64,000 nucleotides of DNA from Pyropia haitanensis (lineage: Eukaryota; Rhodophyta; Bangiophyceae; Bangiales; Bangiaceae). Shown piece after piece: positions 41,594 through 54,361 of this stretch (position 1 is its first letter; each line of letters starts with the position of its first letter). The position numbers and the translations under genes were made by a program. The notes beneath the pieces are model-generated. The model saw nothing but the letters and a program-made list of their open reading frames with translations, was not told the DNA's origin and did no database searches. The stretch lies in contig SDUX01000002.1 in assembly GCA_008729055.1 (NCBI GenBank), forward strand, positions 5,297,874 to 5,361,873, written 5' to 3'.

Positions 41594-42540
41594 ACACGCG
41601 CTGTGCACGGGAGTGGCGGGTAGTTGTGGCGAGAGGGGGGGGGGGTCTACCGAAACGCGGGCGGCGGCACCCACCGGATACCGGTGCGTACCGTTTGGCG
41701 CCGCCACACCCCGCTCCCCCCCAAAGATCCGTGGGCGCACCCCCCCCCCACCCCCCAAAGATCCATAGGCACCCCCCTCCCCCCCCCCCCCCCCCACGGC
41801 GGTCTCTGCCGATAACGACGCACAAAAAAAAAAAAAACCCCAAACAAAACCGAGCTCGCCGCGGCTCACCCCCCCCCACCCGCCCCCCACAAAGACTACC
41901 ACCACCACGACGACCACCACTCCCCGCCTCCCCCCCCCGCCCCCCCACCCCAACCCCCTACCCGTCTCGGTACCCTCTACCCGCCAGCACGCCCTCCCCC
42001 ACCCCCCCCCTCCCCCCCCCCCACCCCCCCCATCACGCGTCGTTGCCCCCCCCCCCCCCCCCCCCACGACGGGCGGTACGAGGTCCACGTCGACCGTCCA
42101 CCGCCGCCGGGTGCACCACCGCCGCCGCGGGCGGCCGGCGGCAGCCCCACCCGTGGCGCCCGCGGCCGCCACCGCCGCCGCCGCCGCCGGCGGACGGCAC
42201 CGCCGGCAGCGGCCACAGGGGAGAGGGCGGCGCGCCCAGGGGGGGAGCAGAGGGGTGGGGGGGCGGGGGGGGGGGTGTCGCCGCTGGTGGCGGTCGTCCC
42301 CGCCGCGGGTACACGCGGGTGTCGTGGGGGGGGGGGGGGGGGGGGGGGAGGGGAGAGCCGCGGCACGGCGGCAGCGAGCGGGAGGCGGGGGGGGGGGGGG
42401 GGGGGCGGGGAGTGCCGCCGGGGGGGGGGGGCGCTCGCCTTTGCCGCCCGCGTGCGCAGTCGCTCTCCTTTGCCGGGCCGCCCGTGGCGGCGCGCGCGGC
42501 GGGCCGTGCCGCGTGCGGGGGGGGGGGGGGGGGGGACCGG

Positions 42541-42670
42541 CCGCCGCCACCGCCGCCGCCGCCGCCACCGCCGCCACCGCCGCCACCGCCGCCGCCGACG
42601 CCACCGCCGCCACCGCCGCCACCGCCGCCGCCGACGCCACCGCCGCCACCGCCGTCGCCGCCGACGCCGC
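42541..42670. repeat. CCGCCGCCA-type tandem repeats
   Basis: Imperfect 9-bp units of the CCGCCGCCA type with a larger period containing CCGACGCCA. Confidence 0.75.
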
Positions 42671-42835
42671 TGCCGCCAGCGGCGCGCCCCCCCCCCCACC
42701 CCCCCTCCCAACCCCCCCCCCCCCCCCACTCGCGGCGTGCACGCCAGCGGCGGCCGCGGCGGCCGCGGGCGGCGCGCGGCGGCGGCGGCGGCGGCCGGCC
42801 GGCGGCGGCGGGCCGGTCGGCGCGGCGCGCCGCGC

Positions 42836-42870
<35 letters not shown>

Positions 42871-43099
42871 CGGCACGGCGCGGCCCGCGGCGGTGCCGCC
42901 GCCGCCGCCGCGCGGCCGTCGGCGGCGCGGCGCGCGGCGGCGGCCGCGCGCGCCGCGCCGCGCCGCCGCGCGCGTGCCGCCGGCGGCGGCACCGCCGCTG
43001 CGCGCGCCGCGCGGGCGGGCGGCGTCGCCGGCGTCGCCGACCGGTGGGGGCGTCGCGGCCGCCGTGCGCGCGGCTGTTTCCCCGTGACCCCCATCGTGT

Positions 43100-43181
43100 A
43101 CCACCACCACCACCACCACCACCACCACCACCACCACCAGTCCCCACCGCAGCCACTGCCACCACCCAACCACACCACACC

Positions 43182-43219
<38 letters not shown>
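43100..43219. repeat. (CAC)n and (GAC)n microsatellites
   Basis: About 13 copies of CAC at 43,100-43,139 and about 12 copies of GAC at 43,181-43,219, just upstream of the C2H2 gene. Confidence 0.85.
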
Positions 43220-43286
43220 CACCACCACCACAATCACAACCACAACCAACGACCACCAACGACCACCAACGACCACCACTACGACG

Positions 43287-43690
43287 ATGGCGTCGCACGC
43301 GCGGCGCCCCCCCCCCAACCACCACCCCCCCCCCCCCCCCCCCCCCACCCACCACCGACGCGCACCCCATCGTCGCGGAGACCGCCCTCGCACGGATGCG
43401 CTCGTTTGTCTGTTCCGGCGAGCGCCCCGTCAGCGCGGCGGAGCTCGCCTCGTGGCGTGAGTTCCGCGTCGCCGACGCGTCGGCGGTGGTCGCCAACTGG
43501 CTCGCCTGCGTGTCGCCGCTCGCGCCCGTCTGCTGGCCGGGCCCGCCGGCCGGGGGGGGGGGGGGGGGGACGGCACCTGCGAGCGGGGGCCGCCGCCCCC
43601 GCCCGTACCGCCGCCGCCCGCGTCGCCGCGGCGGCCGCTTGCGGGGCGGCCGCCGCCGGCGGCGGCGGCCGCGGCGGCGGCGCCGTCAGA

Positions 43691-43728
<38 letters not shown>

Positions 43729-44844
43729 CGGGGGTGGTGGCGTGTGAGCCGCGGGATTCGGATTCGGAGGGGCGGGGGGGCGGTGTGGGGGGGGAGGGGG
43801 GGGGGTGGAGGGGGGGGGGGGGGGGGGGGGGCGCGAAGAGGAGGACGACACGCGGGGGGGGATGGTGGCTGGCGCCGGGGGGGGGGGGGGGGGGGGGGGC
43901 GCACGTCCGACGGCACCTCGTCGGGGCAGGTGTCGCCCGCCGCGGCGGGGCCCGCGACGGATGACGCGACGTCGTCGGGGTCGGACGCGTGGCCGCGGCC
44001 GCCGCGTGACGGCGGTGGCGGCGGTGGTGGCGGTGGTGGCGGGGGCGGTGGTGGTGGTGGTGGTGGTGGGGGCGGCGGCGGCGGCGGGGGTGGCGGGACC
44101 CCCCCCCGGCGGCGACGGTACCACCAGCCGCCGCCGGCGGTGGCGTCGGTGGCGCGCGCGCCCGCCGGCAAGCAGCCGCCGGTGATTACCACGTCGGGCT
44201 GCGGGCCGCCCATCCTGGAAGGCGTCTCGGCGGCCATGATGGCCACCGCCGTGGCGCTCGACTCGTCCATCTACGAGGCCCTGCCGGGATCACCGCCGCC
44301 GCCAGCGGGTGGCGGTGGTGGGCGTGGCGGCGGCGGCAGCGGCGGTGGCGGCGGTGGCGGCGGCGGGGCGGGGAGCCCCGGCACGGGCGCGCTCGTCACC
44401 CGCCGCTCCATCCTGCACCTGCCCGTCAAGGCCGACACGCCCGCCGGCCTCATCTGCCTCGCGCGGGTCGTCGACTATGAGGTGGACGGGATCAACCCGG
44501 CGCTGCTCGGCGCGCGGTCGCCCTCCCTCTTCCGTGGCGTCCTCGACGTCCACGCCGGCGAGCTGCTGCTGCTGGGCGCCATTGAGGGCGACGTTGGGCG
44601 GGGCGTCTACTTTGAGTGGTTCCGCCGCACCCCAACGGGCGCGTTTTGGTACAGCTCGGGCGTCCTCGACCGGCCGGCGGTGGCGGGGGGGGAGGCGCTG
44701 CTCCGGTGGAAGACCGCGATGATCGCGCTGCCGGCGGCGGCCGCGTCGCCGCCGCCACCGCGCCCGCGGGGGCGCCCGTTCCAGCCGGCGGGGGACAGCC
44801 CCGGCGGCGGTGGGGTGGGCGTGGCGGCGGCGGCGGCGGCGGCG

Positions 44845-44887
<43 letters not shown>

Positions 44888-44978
44888 GCGGCTGGTCGGG
44901 CCCGCCGACGTGCACGCGTTCCTCCACTCGTTTGAAGGCACCCACGGCGTCGCGGCGGTGCCGTCGCCCGACGTGCTC

Positions 44979-45029
<51 letters not shown>

Positions 45030-45538
45030 GGCGGTGGCGGCGGCGCGCGGCGGGCGGACGAGGCGGCGGGCAGCCCCATCTGCCTGATGAGCGTCAACAC
45101 GGTGTGCCCCGCGTGGCGGCGGGACGTGCTGCTGTCGCAGCTGTCGGCGACGCTGCCCGCGCGCGTCCGCCACGTCATGCCGTCGGCGGCGATGCGCGGC
45201 GGCGGGCGCCGCCGGGGGGAGGTGCCGGGCATGTGGGGGCTCCCGCTGGACAAGCTCCTCGGCGCGCCGCCGCCGCCGCCGCCGCCGCCGCCACGGCTGG
45301 CCGCCCCACCCGCCGCGGCGGCGGCCGCCGACGCGCGCGTCGACGCCGACGCGCGCGTCGACGTCCCCCCCCCGATGGACCGGCTGGTGGCGGCGGCGCC
45401 ACCGCGGCGGCCGACAGCGGCGGCCGGCCTGGCCGCCGCGCCCACCCCGCGTGGCGGGGACGTTGGCTGGCCGCCGCCGCCGCCGCCGCCGCCACGGCGG
45501 TGGCCGCCGTCTGCTGTGGCCGGCGGCGTGCTGCCGTG

Positions 45539-45570
<32 letters not shown>

Positions 45571-46117
45571 TGCTGGCCGCGTCGGCGGGTGTGGGCGCCG
45601 TGGGGGGGCAGCCGCCCGTGGCGGCGGCACGGCTGGCTGGGGGGGGGGGGGTGGCTCGGCGGCGGTGGCTACTGGGGGGGGGGGGGGGCGGCGGCGGTGG
45701 CGGTGGGGGTCGTGGCGGCGTCGGTGGGGGGGGGGGGGCGGCGGCGGCGTCGGCGGCGGCGGCGGTGACGGCGGCGTCGGCGGCGGCGACGGCGGCGTAG
45801 GCGTTGGCGGCGGCGGCGGTGACGGCGTCGGCGGCGGCGGCGGCGGCGGCGTCGGCGGCAGCGGCGGATGGGGAGGGGGCGGCGGCGGGGGCGGCGGATG
45901 GGCAGGGGGCGGCGGTGGAGGCGGCGGCGGCGGTGGGGGCGGCGGCGGCGGCGGCGGCGGTGGCGTCACCGGCGGCGACCGCGGCGGCGGCCGCGACGCT
46001 GGCGCCGCCCCCCCAGCGCGCGCCCCCCCCCCCCGCGACCCCGCCCCCCCGCGAGCGCCGCCGCCCGCCCCCGCCGCCGTACCAGCGGCAGCGGCAGCGG
46101 CAGCGGCAGCGGCGGCA

Positions 46118-46167
<50 letters not shown>

Positions 46168-46340
46168 CCTGCCGGCGGCGTCCTCCGCCCGTCGTGGCGG
46201 TGCAACCTGCCGTGCGAGGTGGCGGGGTGTGGCCGCAGCTTTAGCCGCGCGTTCAACCTGCGGGAGCACATGCGCAAGGTACGTGTTTTTTTTTTTTTTT
46301 TTTTTTGTTCTTTTCTTTGGTTTTTGGGGGTGAGCGACCT

Positions 46341-46371
<31 letters not shown>

Positions 46372-47090
46372 CAGTGGCGGCGGCGGCGGCTGCTCTGGTG
46401 AGGAGGGAGTGGGCGGGGTGGGTGGCTGGGTGGGGTGGTGGCGGCCTGGCGTGGGCCGTTGAAGGGGGGGCGGCGGGGGCCGGGGCGACGGCGGGACGCG
46501 TGGGCGGCCGCTGGAGGCGGACGCGGCGGGGTGGCCGCCGCCACTGCCGACGGCCGCGGCGGCGGCCGCGCCCATCCTCTGCCACCAGCAGCCGCGGGAC
46601 TGCCGCCGCCGCATCCACCACCACCGCCGCCACCACTGCCGCCGCCGCCACCGCCCGCCGCGGCGCCCCGGCGTGCTCGCCTCGACAGTCTCCCGATGAC
46701 TGACGCCCGTCCCGTCCCTCTTACCCTGCCGCCGTCGGTCGTGCCTCTGCCTCCGCCCCCCCTCCACTGTTGCTGCCCTTCTCCTTCCCATTCCCCCCCC
46801 CTCCCCCCCCCCCCCCCCCTCTGCCTTCCAACCCCCTCACAGCACAGCGACGTCAAGCAGTTTGCGTGTACGGTGCCGCACTGTGGCAAGACGTTCAAGT
46901 GGCGGGGCAGCCTCAAGCACCACATGGAGTCGCGCGCGCACGCGGGCGTCGCGCTGGGCGCCGCCGCCGGCGGGGGGGGGGGGCGCGGCGCCGCACCACC
47001 ACCAGCCGAGGGGGGAGGGGGGGGGGGGGTGCGGAGAGGGGGGGCGACGGAGGGGGGGGGGCGCCGGCGGCCCCGACCAGAGGGGCGTAA
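43287..47090 (+). CDS. C2H2 zinc-finger protein with two fingers, frame-interrupted
   Basis: Two C2H2 fingers are split by an intron (46,279-46,842; GTACGT and CACAG borders). Finger one is CNLPCEVAGCGRSFSRAF then NLREHMRK; splicing adds the last His, giving H-x3-H. Finger two is FACTVPHCGKTFKWRGSLKH then HMESRAH. The long N-terminal part is protein-like in one frame at 43,396-44,840 (RPVSAAELASWREFRVADAS; LVTRRSILHLPVKADTPAG; DVHAGELLLLGAIEGDVG), shifts one base for 44,880-45,640 (LVGPADVHAFLHSFEG; SPICLMSVNTVCPAWRRD) and returns to the first frame before the fingers. The start is either 43,396 or the ATG at 43,287 one frame away. The 3' end is uncertain because of G runs; a stop near 47,090 is likeliest. 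Two well-formed fingers suggest a sequence-specific DNA- or RNA-binding regulator. The N-terminal domain is not recognised. Confidence 0.65.
46082..46168 (+). repeat. GGCAGC/GGC tandem tract
   Basis: GGCAGC units pass into pure GGC just upstream of the first zinc finger, coding for Gly or Gly-Ser in the finger frame. Confidence 0.7.
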
Positions 47091-47277
47091 GGGTACACTC
47101 CGCTCGGTGCCTGTCTATTTATGGGGGATGTTTTTTTTTTTTTTCTCTGTTCCGGGTTATCGGCGGCGCGCCACGCCGCCGGCCGGCCGGCCATCCCCCC
47201 ACCCCGCGCGCCGCCGTCTGCCCCCCCCCCCCGCCTCTCCGCCACGACGCGCGCGCGGCGGCGGCCGTGCGTGCCGC

Positions 47278-49721
47278 TCACAGCGGCACGCGGTCGACCC
47301 CCCCCCAGCGCCAAAACGCCGCCGCCGACGCCAGGTGCACCGGCACGAGGCTGCCAAACAGCGCGGGCCAGCCCCAGCGGCCGCGCAGCGCGCCCGTGAG
47401 TGGCACGGCGAGCATGCCGGCCGCGCTCGCGGCGGTGTTGGCGACCGCCTTGAGGGTGCCCACCGCGGCCGGGTCGGCCACGTCGAGGTAGGCCGCCTCA
47501 AAGCCGCCGGTCGCGCCGCCCGCCGCGGCGGCACACGCGGCGGTTATCGACGCGGCGGCGGTGAAGGGGGTGGTCGTGCGGGCGGCGGCGGTGAGGGCGA
47601 CGGCGGGGAGCAGCGTCGCGACCAGGTGCAGCCGCCGGCGGACGGTGAGGAGGGGGGTGCCCCGCCGGAGGAGCGCGTCGGCGGCGGCGCCGCCCAGGGG
47701 GGTCGTCACGGCCATCGCGGCGTACCTGTGGAGGGGGGGGAAAGGGAAGCAGGATAAGAAAGGGCAGAGTGCACGCGCCGTGGCAGGTGAGTGTCGAGCT
47801 TCGTGAGGAGCCGGAGCAGCGCGGGCGGCCAGGCAGCGCCACGCCGCAGCAGAGGACCCACACTGCGCACGGCAGCGATGCCTGGGGCAGTCAGGCGCGC
47901 GTCGCGGGGCGGGTGCGCGCCGCAGGGCGGCGCGTGCCCGGCTGCCCCGCCTCACAGCCGTGTGCTGGCACGTGGTCGGCCGCCGACACGGCCGCCACGT
48001 CCACCCTCCCCTGGCCACGGCCAGCGCAGCCGGCCGTCTGGTCGACAACGGCGGGGACGCTCCTCCTCCACCTCCTGCGGTCCCCCCCCCCCCCCCGCAG
48101 GGGTCCTCCCCTCGACCGCGACCCCCTACCCGCGCCTCCTCCCCCCAACTTCCCCACCCACATCACACTCGCCCACGCAACGTACGGCAGGAACGTAAAA
48201 CCGAGCTCCTCGGTAGGCACCCCATACGCGGCGGCAAAGAACGTGGGCAGCCACGCGAGCACCACGTAGTGGCACCACGAGTGGGCAAACTGCGCGACGA
48301 CGAGCGCGACCGTCGAGCGGTGCGAAAAGACCGCCCGGATGGTGGCGGCTAGGCCGCCAGCGCCAAACGCGCCCCGCCGGTCGACGGTGGGAGAGGAAGA
48401 GGAGGGGGAGGGAGCGGGGGGGGGAGTCCACGACGCAGACGCCGGCAGGGGGACCCCCCCGCCGCCGCCGCCGCCAGCCGTGGTGGCATCGGCAGCGCCG
48501 ACGGCGGCCGGCAACGGGGCGCTCCCACCGCCGCAGCCGCGGCCGCTCGTGCCCAGCGACAGCACCACCGACGCCGGCGCGGGCGCGCCGCCGTCGGCCA
48601 CCCCCCCCAGTGGGGCGGGGCCAGCTGCTAGTGCCCCCCCCTTCCCCCCACGGGCGCCGCCGCCGCCGCCGCTGCCGCCGCCGTCCGTGGTGGGAAGCGG
48701 AGCCCACTGCCCCGTCCCGCCGCCTACGTCCCCACCGCCTGGTCCCGCCTTGCCCGGGGAGGCGCCCCCCGACGGCGGCGCGTCGCGGGCAAAGCGGAGC
48801 CACATGGCCACCCACGCGGCGCCCGCCACCCCAAACACATAAAAGATGGCCGGCCAGCCCGCGACAGCGAGGATGCGCGGCGAGCCCAGCAGCGCCACCG
48901 TCGTGCCCACGTGGACGCCCAGCAGCAGGAGCGCCACCGCGCGGCCGCGCTCGTGGGGCAGCACCCACCCGCTGATAAAGTGGTAAAAGGTGGGGAAGGC
49001 CATGCCTGTTGAGGGGGGGGGGGGGGTGTGGGTGGAGAACGCAAGGGAGGACGCGCGCGTCCCGCAACGTCCGCATCAAGGGGGGGCCTAGGAAGTTCAC
49101 CCGCAACACACAAGCCCAGCAACGACGGTCAGTGACTCGCCGGTGGCGGCGGCAACGCGAGTCCCTCCCTCCCGGCGAGGCGCCCTCCCCCCTTCGCTAC
49201 CCGTTCCCACCGCTACAAAGTCACACACACCCTCCCCAGACAGCAAGCCGCCCCCCCTCACGCCTCTCCGCCACGGCGCCACGCACCTTCGCCAAGCCCC
49301 AACAAAATCCGGCACGCGAGCAGCCACGCCCACCCCGCCGACGCCGCCGCCGGCGTCGCGGCCGTAAACAGTGACCACGCCGCCGCGGCGGCGGCGAGCA
49401 CCCGCACCGCCCCCCACCGGCGGCACGCGGCGGCGCCGAGCAGCTGCGCGGGCGCGTAGCCCCAAAAAAACGCCGACAGCACCACCCCCTGCGCGGGCGC
49501 GTCCCACCGGAACGCCGCCGCCATTGGGATGACCGCCACCGACAGGTTGACCCGGTCCGCGTAGTTGAGCACGCTACACGAGCCGACGAGCGCGACCATG
49601 GCGTGGCGGCGGGGGACGGCCGCCACCGCACGGCGGAGGGGGGCGGCCGCCGCCACCACCCGCCGCGCCATGGCCGTTGCCGCGGCGTGGGCGGAGGGGG
49701 GGGGCGGCCCACCACCACCAC

Positions 49722-49782
<61 letters not shown>

Positions 49783-50025
49783 GTCACCGCCGCCACCGCT
49801 GCCGCCGCCGACGCCGCAGACGCCGCTGGCGCCTTTGCTGCTGCCGCCGCCACCGGCAGGCGCCAGCCCGCCCACCGCTGCCAATACTGGCAATGGGGAC
49901 AGCGGGTGGGGCGCCGCGTCCGTGGTCGTCGGCGGCAGTGCCGCCGCGGCCGTCGCGGCCGCCACTCCGTCAGCGGCGGCCACGCGGGACGCGGAGCGGG
50001 AGCGCCCGCGGGGAGTGGCGGACAT
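47278..50025 (-). CDS. MFS anion:cation symporter (SLC17/PHT4 type)
   Basis: Three exons (50,025-49,287; 49,005-48,162; 47,725-47,278) give 676 residues. Introns of 281 and 436 bp have GTGCGT/AACAG and GTGGGT/CACAG borders, and joining restores the conserved GLGEGMAFPTFYHFISGWV after TM4. TM1 carries the ACS-family signature NYADRVNLSVAVIPMA. Other family features are LPHERGRAVALLLLGVHVG, HYVVLAWLPTFFAAAYGV, and in the last exon YLDVADPAAVGTLKAVANTA followed by GMLAVPLTG. The loop between TM6 and TM7 is a long Gly/Ser/Pro insert. The N-terminus before TM1 is about 140 residues, starts MSATPRGRSRSASRVAAADG and contains a poly-Gly run. It could include a plastid transit peptide, as in plant PHT4 phosphate transporters. 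The substrate (phosphate, ascorbate, organic anion) cannot be read from the sequence. The gene is convergent with the C2H2 gene. Confidence 0.85.
49723..49782. repeat. (GCC)n microsatellite in first exon of the symporter
   Basis: About 20 GCC units preceded by five CCA units. On the minus strand the tract codes for poly-Gly in the N-terminal extension of the symporter. Confidence 0.85.
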
Positions 50026-51957
50026 GGCCAGGGGGGCAGAGTGGGCGCCCAGGACGTTCCCGACACCGCGACGCGGCGGCCGCCGTCGCGGCGGGCAGCG
50101 GCGGCCGAGCGGCAGGTAACAGCGACAGAGTTGGCAGCCACGACAGCGACCGAGTCAACAGCAACGGCAGCGCCAGCGGCAGCAGCAACGGGAGCGACCA
50201 GCGACAGCGACAGCCGCACCGGCAGCGACCACTGTAACGGCAGCGGCAGCGGCGGTCGCCCCCAGATGGGCGCGTTGTACAGGGCGCCGCGCGCACCTAA
50301 GACGCGCGCGGAACCACCGCCCGTACAGGCGTGCCGCAGTGTCCCCCCCCCCCCGCCCCCCCCCCCCCCCCCCCAACCTCCTCGCGTCCCGAGGCCGCGT
50401 CGCGGCGCGGGTGGGGCGGTCCCCGCCAGACCCGCGGGCGCCGCGCGGGCGCCGCCCCGTCGCCGCCGTGGCAGACACGGGGGCGGCAGCGGGACGCGCG
50501 TGCGGGCCGCGGCGGGCGGTCACCCCATCCCCGACACTGGCCGCGGCGGCCGGCGCTGCTCGGTAGCAGGTTGTACAGGACCCCCCGCGGGCGCGTGGGG
50601 GGTGGAGACGGCACCGCCTGATGCGCGCTACGCGCACCGCGCCACCGCCGACGACGCGGCCGCGCGCGCGATGACGGCGGCAGCGGCGGCCGCGCAGCAA
50701 ACCCAGCTGGCTGCGAGTGTCGGTCCCATGGGTGTTGGCTGGATCCGTCGATGGGGTGGCTCGATCCGGTCGACCGGTCACATCGACGCAGCCGCAGGGC
50801 ACGTAGACGCCCGTCCTCGCGATTGGTTGCAATGGGGTCGCCGACGATGGCCGCGCCTGCTGGACGGCTCGCCACTGGGAGAAATTTGTCCACGTCCGAG
50901 CCATGGCTGGGGATTGGTGACAAGTCGGCGCGCCAAGAATGCGCACAGCCCCCCCATGCGAGGCCCATTGCCACGTGGCTCGTGCCCGCCCCTCGACCGT
51001 GGACGGCGGCGGCGCGCGGCGGCGGCGCGCGACCCGCGCCCGACCACACCGCGAACGCCGGCAGGCACGCGGCGGGGCGCGGCGGGGAGGGGGGGGCGAC
51101 CGGCCAGGCCGAGGCGTGTGGCCCCCCCCCCCCCCCCTCCCCAGCAAAACCCCACTCGGAGGGTGGCGGTGCCGACGCGCGCTCCCACCCACCGCCGCCC
51201 CCCCCCACCCCCCCCCCCCCCCTCCAACCCCACGCGCGGCGCGTGTTTTTTTCCGTGCCCCGACCAGCGGCGGTGTGAGGCCTGGCACCGGTCGCCCCCC
51301 CCCCCCCGGCGGCGGCCAGGCACCGCCACCCCCCCGCCAACCAATGGAGGATGGCGTCACGGGCCGCGCGGCACGTGGGCGGCCGCCGCGGCCGGGCGCC
51401 GCACACGCCGCGGCGCGCCCCCCCCCCCCCCCCCCCCCGGCGCCGCCAGCCCCAGCGCTCGCAACGTCGGGCCACCAGGCAGAGCAGAGCGGCGCGGGCG
51501 GCGGCCACCGGCGCGGCCGGACCGGCCTGCCAGTGCAGGGCCGAAGGGGGGGGTCGGAGGGGGGGGGGTCGCGGTGGCCAGGTTTGGTGGGGCAGGGGTG
51601 GCGCCGGCGGCGGCGCGGGGGGGGGGGGGGGGGGGGGGGGGGGCAGAGGACGGACCGCCGCCACGCGGCGCGCGCGGCGTCGGTCGCCCCCACGCCGCGC
51701 GCGGGCGGGGACCGGCCGGCGGCTGGCGGCCGCGCGCCTCCGGCCCGCCCGCCCGCGCCGCCCGCGCCGCCGACGCGGCGGGCTGGTGGCTCCCCCCTCC
51801 GCACCCCCACCCCCCCTTCCCGCCCAACCCCCCCCTGATACCCCCCCCCCCCCCCCCCCCCCCACCCTCTCCCTCGTCTCACCCCGCTCGCCCTGCCCGG
51901 CCGGTCGGTCGGTGTCACAGGTGGGTAGGGGTAGGGGGGTGGGGGGGGGGGAGCGCC
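50026..51957. promoter_or_regulatory. Divergent promoter region of symporter and kinase genes
   Basis: About 1.9 kb separates two divergent starts. It contains C runs (50,341-50,373; 51,121-51,137; 51,841-51,862) and a less extreme part near 50,680-50,960. Just upstream of the kinase start a TGTCACAG (51,913-51,920) could be the acceptor of a 5'-untranslated intron. No protein motif is seen. Confidence 0.35.
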
Positions 51958-52057
51958 ATGGCACCCGCGCCAGGGGCGGCCGCGACGGCGGCGGCGGCGG
52001 CGGCGGCGCCAACGGTGCGGTCGCTGGTGGCGCGGTTTGAACGCGCCGCCGGCAGCA

Positions 52058-52094
<37 letters not shown>

Positions 52095-52811
52095 CAGCGG
52101 AGACCGTGACGGCGGCGGCGGTGGGGGTGGCGGCGGCGGGGATGGCGGCGGCGGTGGCGGGGGTGCGGGTAGGGATGCTGGCGCCGCCCGCGGCCGGCCG
52201 GCGGCGGTCGCGCTGCCTGGCCCGGCGGCGACGGCGTTGATGATGGCCGCAGCGGGTGGGGGCGGCGGCCGCGCCGCCCGCCCGCCGCCACCGCCGCCAC
52301 CACCGCCGCCGCCGGTGGCGGGGGGTGCCGCCGCCGCTGCCGCCGCTGCCGCCGCCGCCACCCGCCGGCGGGGGGGGCGGCGGGCGGCTGGCCAGTGGCC
52401 GGCGGTCGGCGCGGCCGAGGCGGCCGCCGACGGCGGCGGTGCTGGCGTTGCCGCCGGCAGTGTCGACGCGGCGGCGCCGCGGCCGACGGGGGACCCGCCG
52501 GCGGGGGGCGCCCCCGGGGGGGTCCGCCCGCCGCGGACGCCGCGTCGTCCCCCCCTGGCGGCGGCGGCGGCGGTTCCCACCGCCGCCGCGGCGGCGGCGG
52601 CGGTCGCCGCCCCCCCCCTGGCGGTGGCGGCGGCGGTTCCTCCGCCCCCCCCGCCACGACTGCCGTCCCCACCACCGCCACCATCGCGCGCTCCATCCCC
52701 CCCCGCCGCGCCACCGCCGTCGGGGGCTCGGCGGCGGCCCCGCCATGGGGTCGGCGGCGGCCGGCCGCCTACCAGCGATGCGGGTGGCCCGCGGGGGGGT
52801 GGTGGCACCAG

Positions 52812-52845
<34 letters not shown>

Positions 52846-53431
52846 GGTGGTGGCGGTGGTGGCAGCGGCGGCGGCGGGGTGGTGGAGGCGGCGCGTCCCC
52901 CCTCTCTGTCGCTGCCGTTGGGAGAGGGGCAGGGCGTGCCGCTGCGATTAGGGGAGGAGCGGAGCGCACCCCCCCCACCTCCCCCCCCACTGCCCGTCAG
53001 CCCCCCCCCGCTCCTCCCGTATGGCGATGCGGACGGTCCCCCAGGGGCGGCAGCAGCGGCGGCGGCGGCCGCAGCAGCGGCCGCGGCGGCGGCGGCCTCC
53101 GCGGCGGCGGACCCCCCCCCCCTCGACGGCGACGAGCTCCGCCGCGCCCACGTGCGGCAGCAGCAAGCGGCGTACGTCCCCCCCCCCCCGCCGAGGCCGC
53201 CCGTGCCGCCGCCGAGGCGGCCGAAGAGAGCCGCCGCATCCGCGCGTTTGCGCTGACGCCGGCCAAGGCCGCGGCGATTGCCGAGTGGCAGCGCGCCGCG
53301 CTCGCGTGTGCCGTCGCGGCGGTGCGCGCGCGCGCGTCGCCGCCGTCGTGCTCGTCCGTGACGTCCACGTCGCGCAGCCGGGGGGGGGCGGCGGGGGGGG
53401 GGGGGGGGTGAACGACGACGACGAGCCGCCC

Positions 53432-53477
<46 letters not shown>

Positions 53478-54198
53478 CCCTGCCGGGGCTCCCGGCTTCC
53501 CAGCCTAGCCACGGGGATAGTGACCTGGTGGCGGTGTCCACCAGCGCCGCCGCATCGTCCGTATCGATGCGGGTGGCGGTGGGGGCGGCGGGGGGGGTGG
53601 GGGGCGGGGGGGGGGGGGTGCTGGGGGGGGCGTCCCCACGGCGGGGGGGGTCACCCACCTGACGTCGCTGGGTGCCGCGTCGCGACCGCGGCGGCACCGC
53701 CGCGCGACGCCGCCGTCGCCGTCGGCGCCCGCCCTCGGCGCGCGCCCGCCAACGACGCTGACAGCCGCCGCGGCCGCCGCGGCCGCGGCGGTGGCGGCTG
53801 CGCACGGGCCGGGCGGCTTGGGGGGAGCGCCAGCGGGGCTGCCGCCGCCGTCGCCGGTGCCGAGCGCCAGCGCCGCGTCCACCTCCGCGACCGTCCGCGG
53901 CCAGCCGTTTGCGGCGGCGGCGGCGACCGACGCGGACACGACCGCGCCGACGCGGCTGGCGCGGCTGCCGCTGCCGTCGGGCGGATCGGTCGCCGCGGAT
54001 GCCGGGCCGGGCGGGGAGGCGGAGGCGGAGCCGCGGCGGACGCGCAAGCGCGTACGCCGCACCAAGCGGCTGCGCGTCGCGGAGGGGGAGGAGGAGGAGG
54101 GGGACGGCGGCGGCGGCGGCGGCGCGGCGGGCGTGGCCGGCGCCGCCGCGGCGGCGCCCTACCCGGGCGTCGGCGAGCTGTACGGCGCCCCGCCGCTG

Positions 54199-54229
<31 letters not shown>

Positions 54230-54313
54230 TCGTCACGTCCGCCGCCGCGCCGCTGAGCGGCAGCGCGTCTGACGCGGGCTCCGCGACGACGCCGGCGGGG
54301 GCGCCGCCGTCGC

Positions 54314-54361
<48 letters not shown>

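Noticed and set aside
40072..43286. Long plus-strand open frame upstream of the C2H2 gene
   Set aside because: The translation is Arg/Pro/Gly/His runs crossing poly-C, poly-A and triplet arrays, without any motif.
53170..53640. Programmed ribosomal frameshifting in the kinase gene
   Set aside because: Several successive shifts of the same sign at plain G or C runs fit base loss in the assembly better than any recoding signal.
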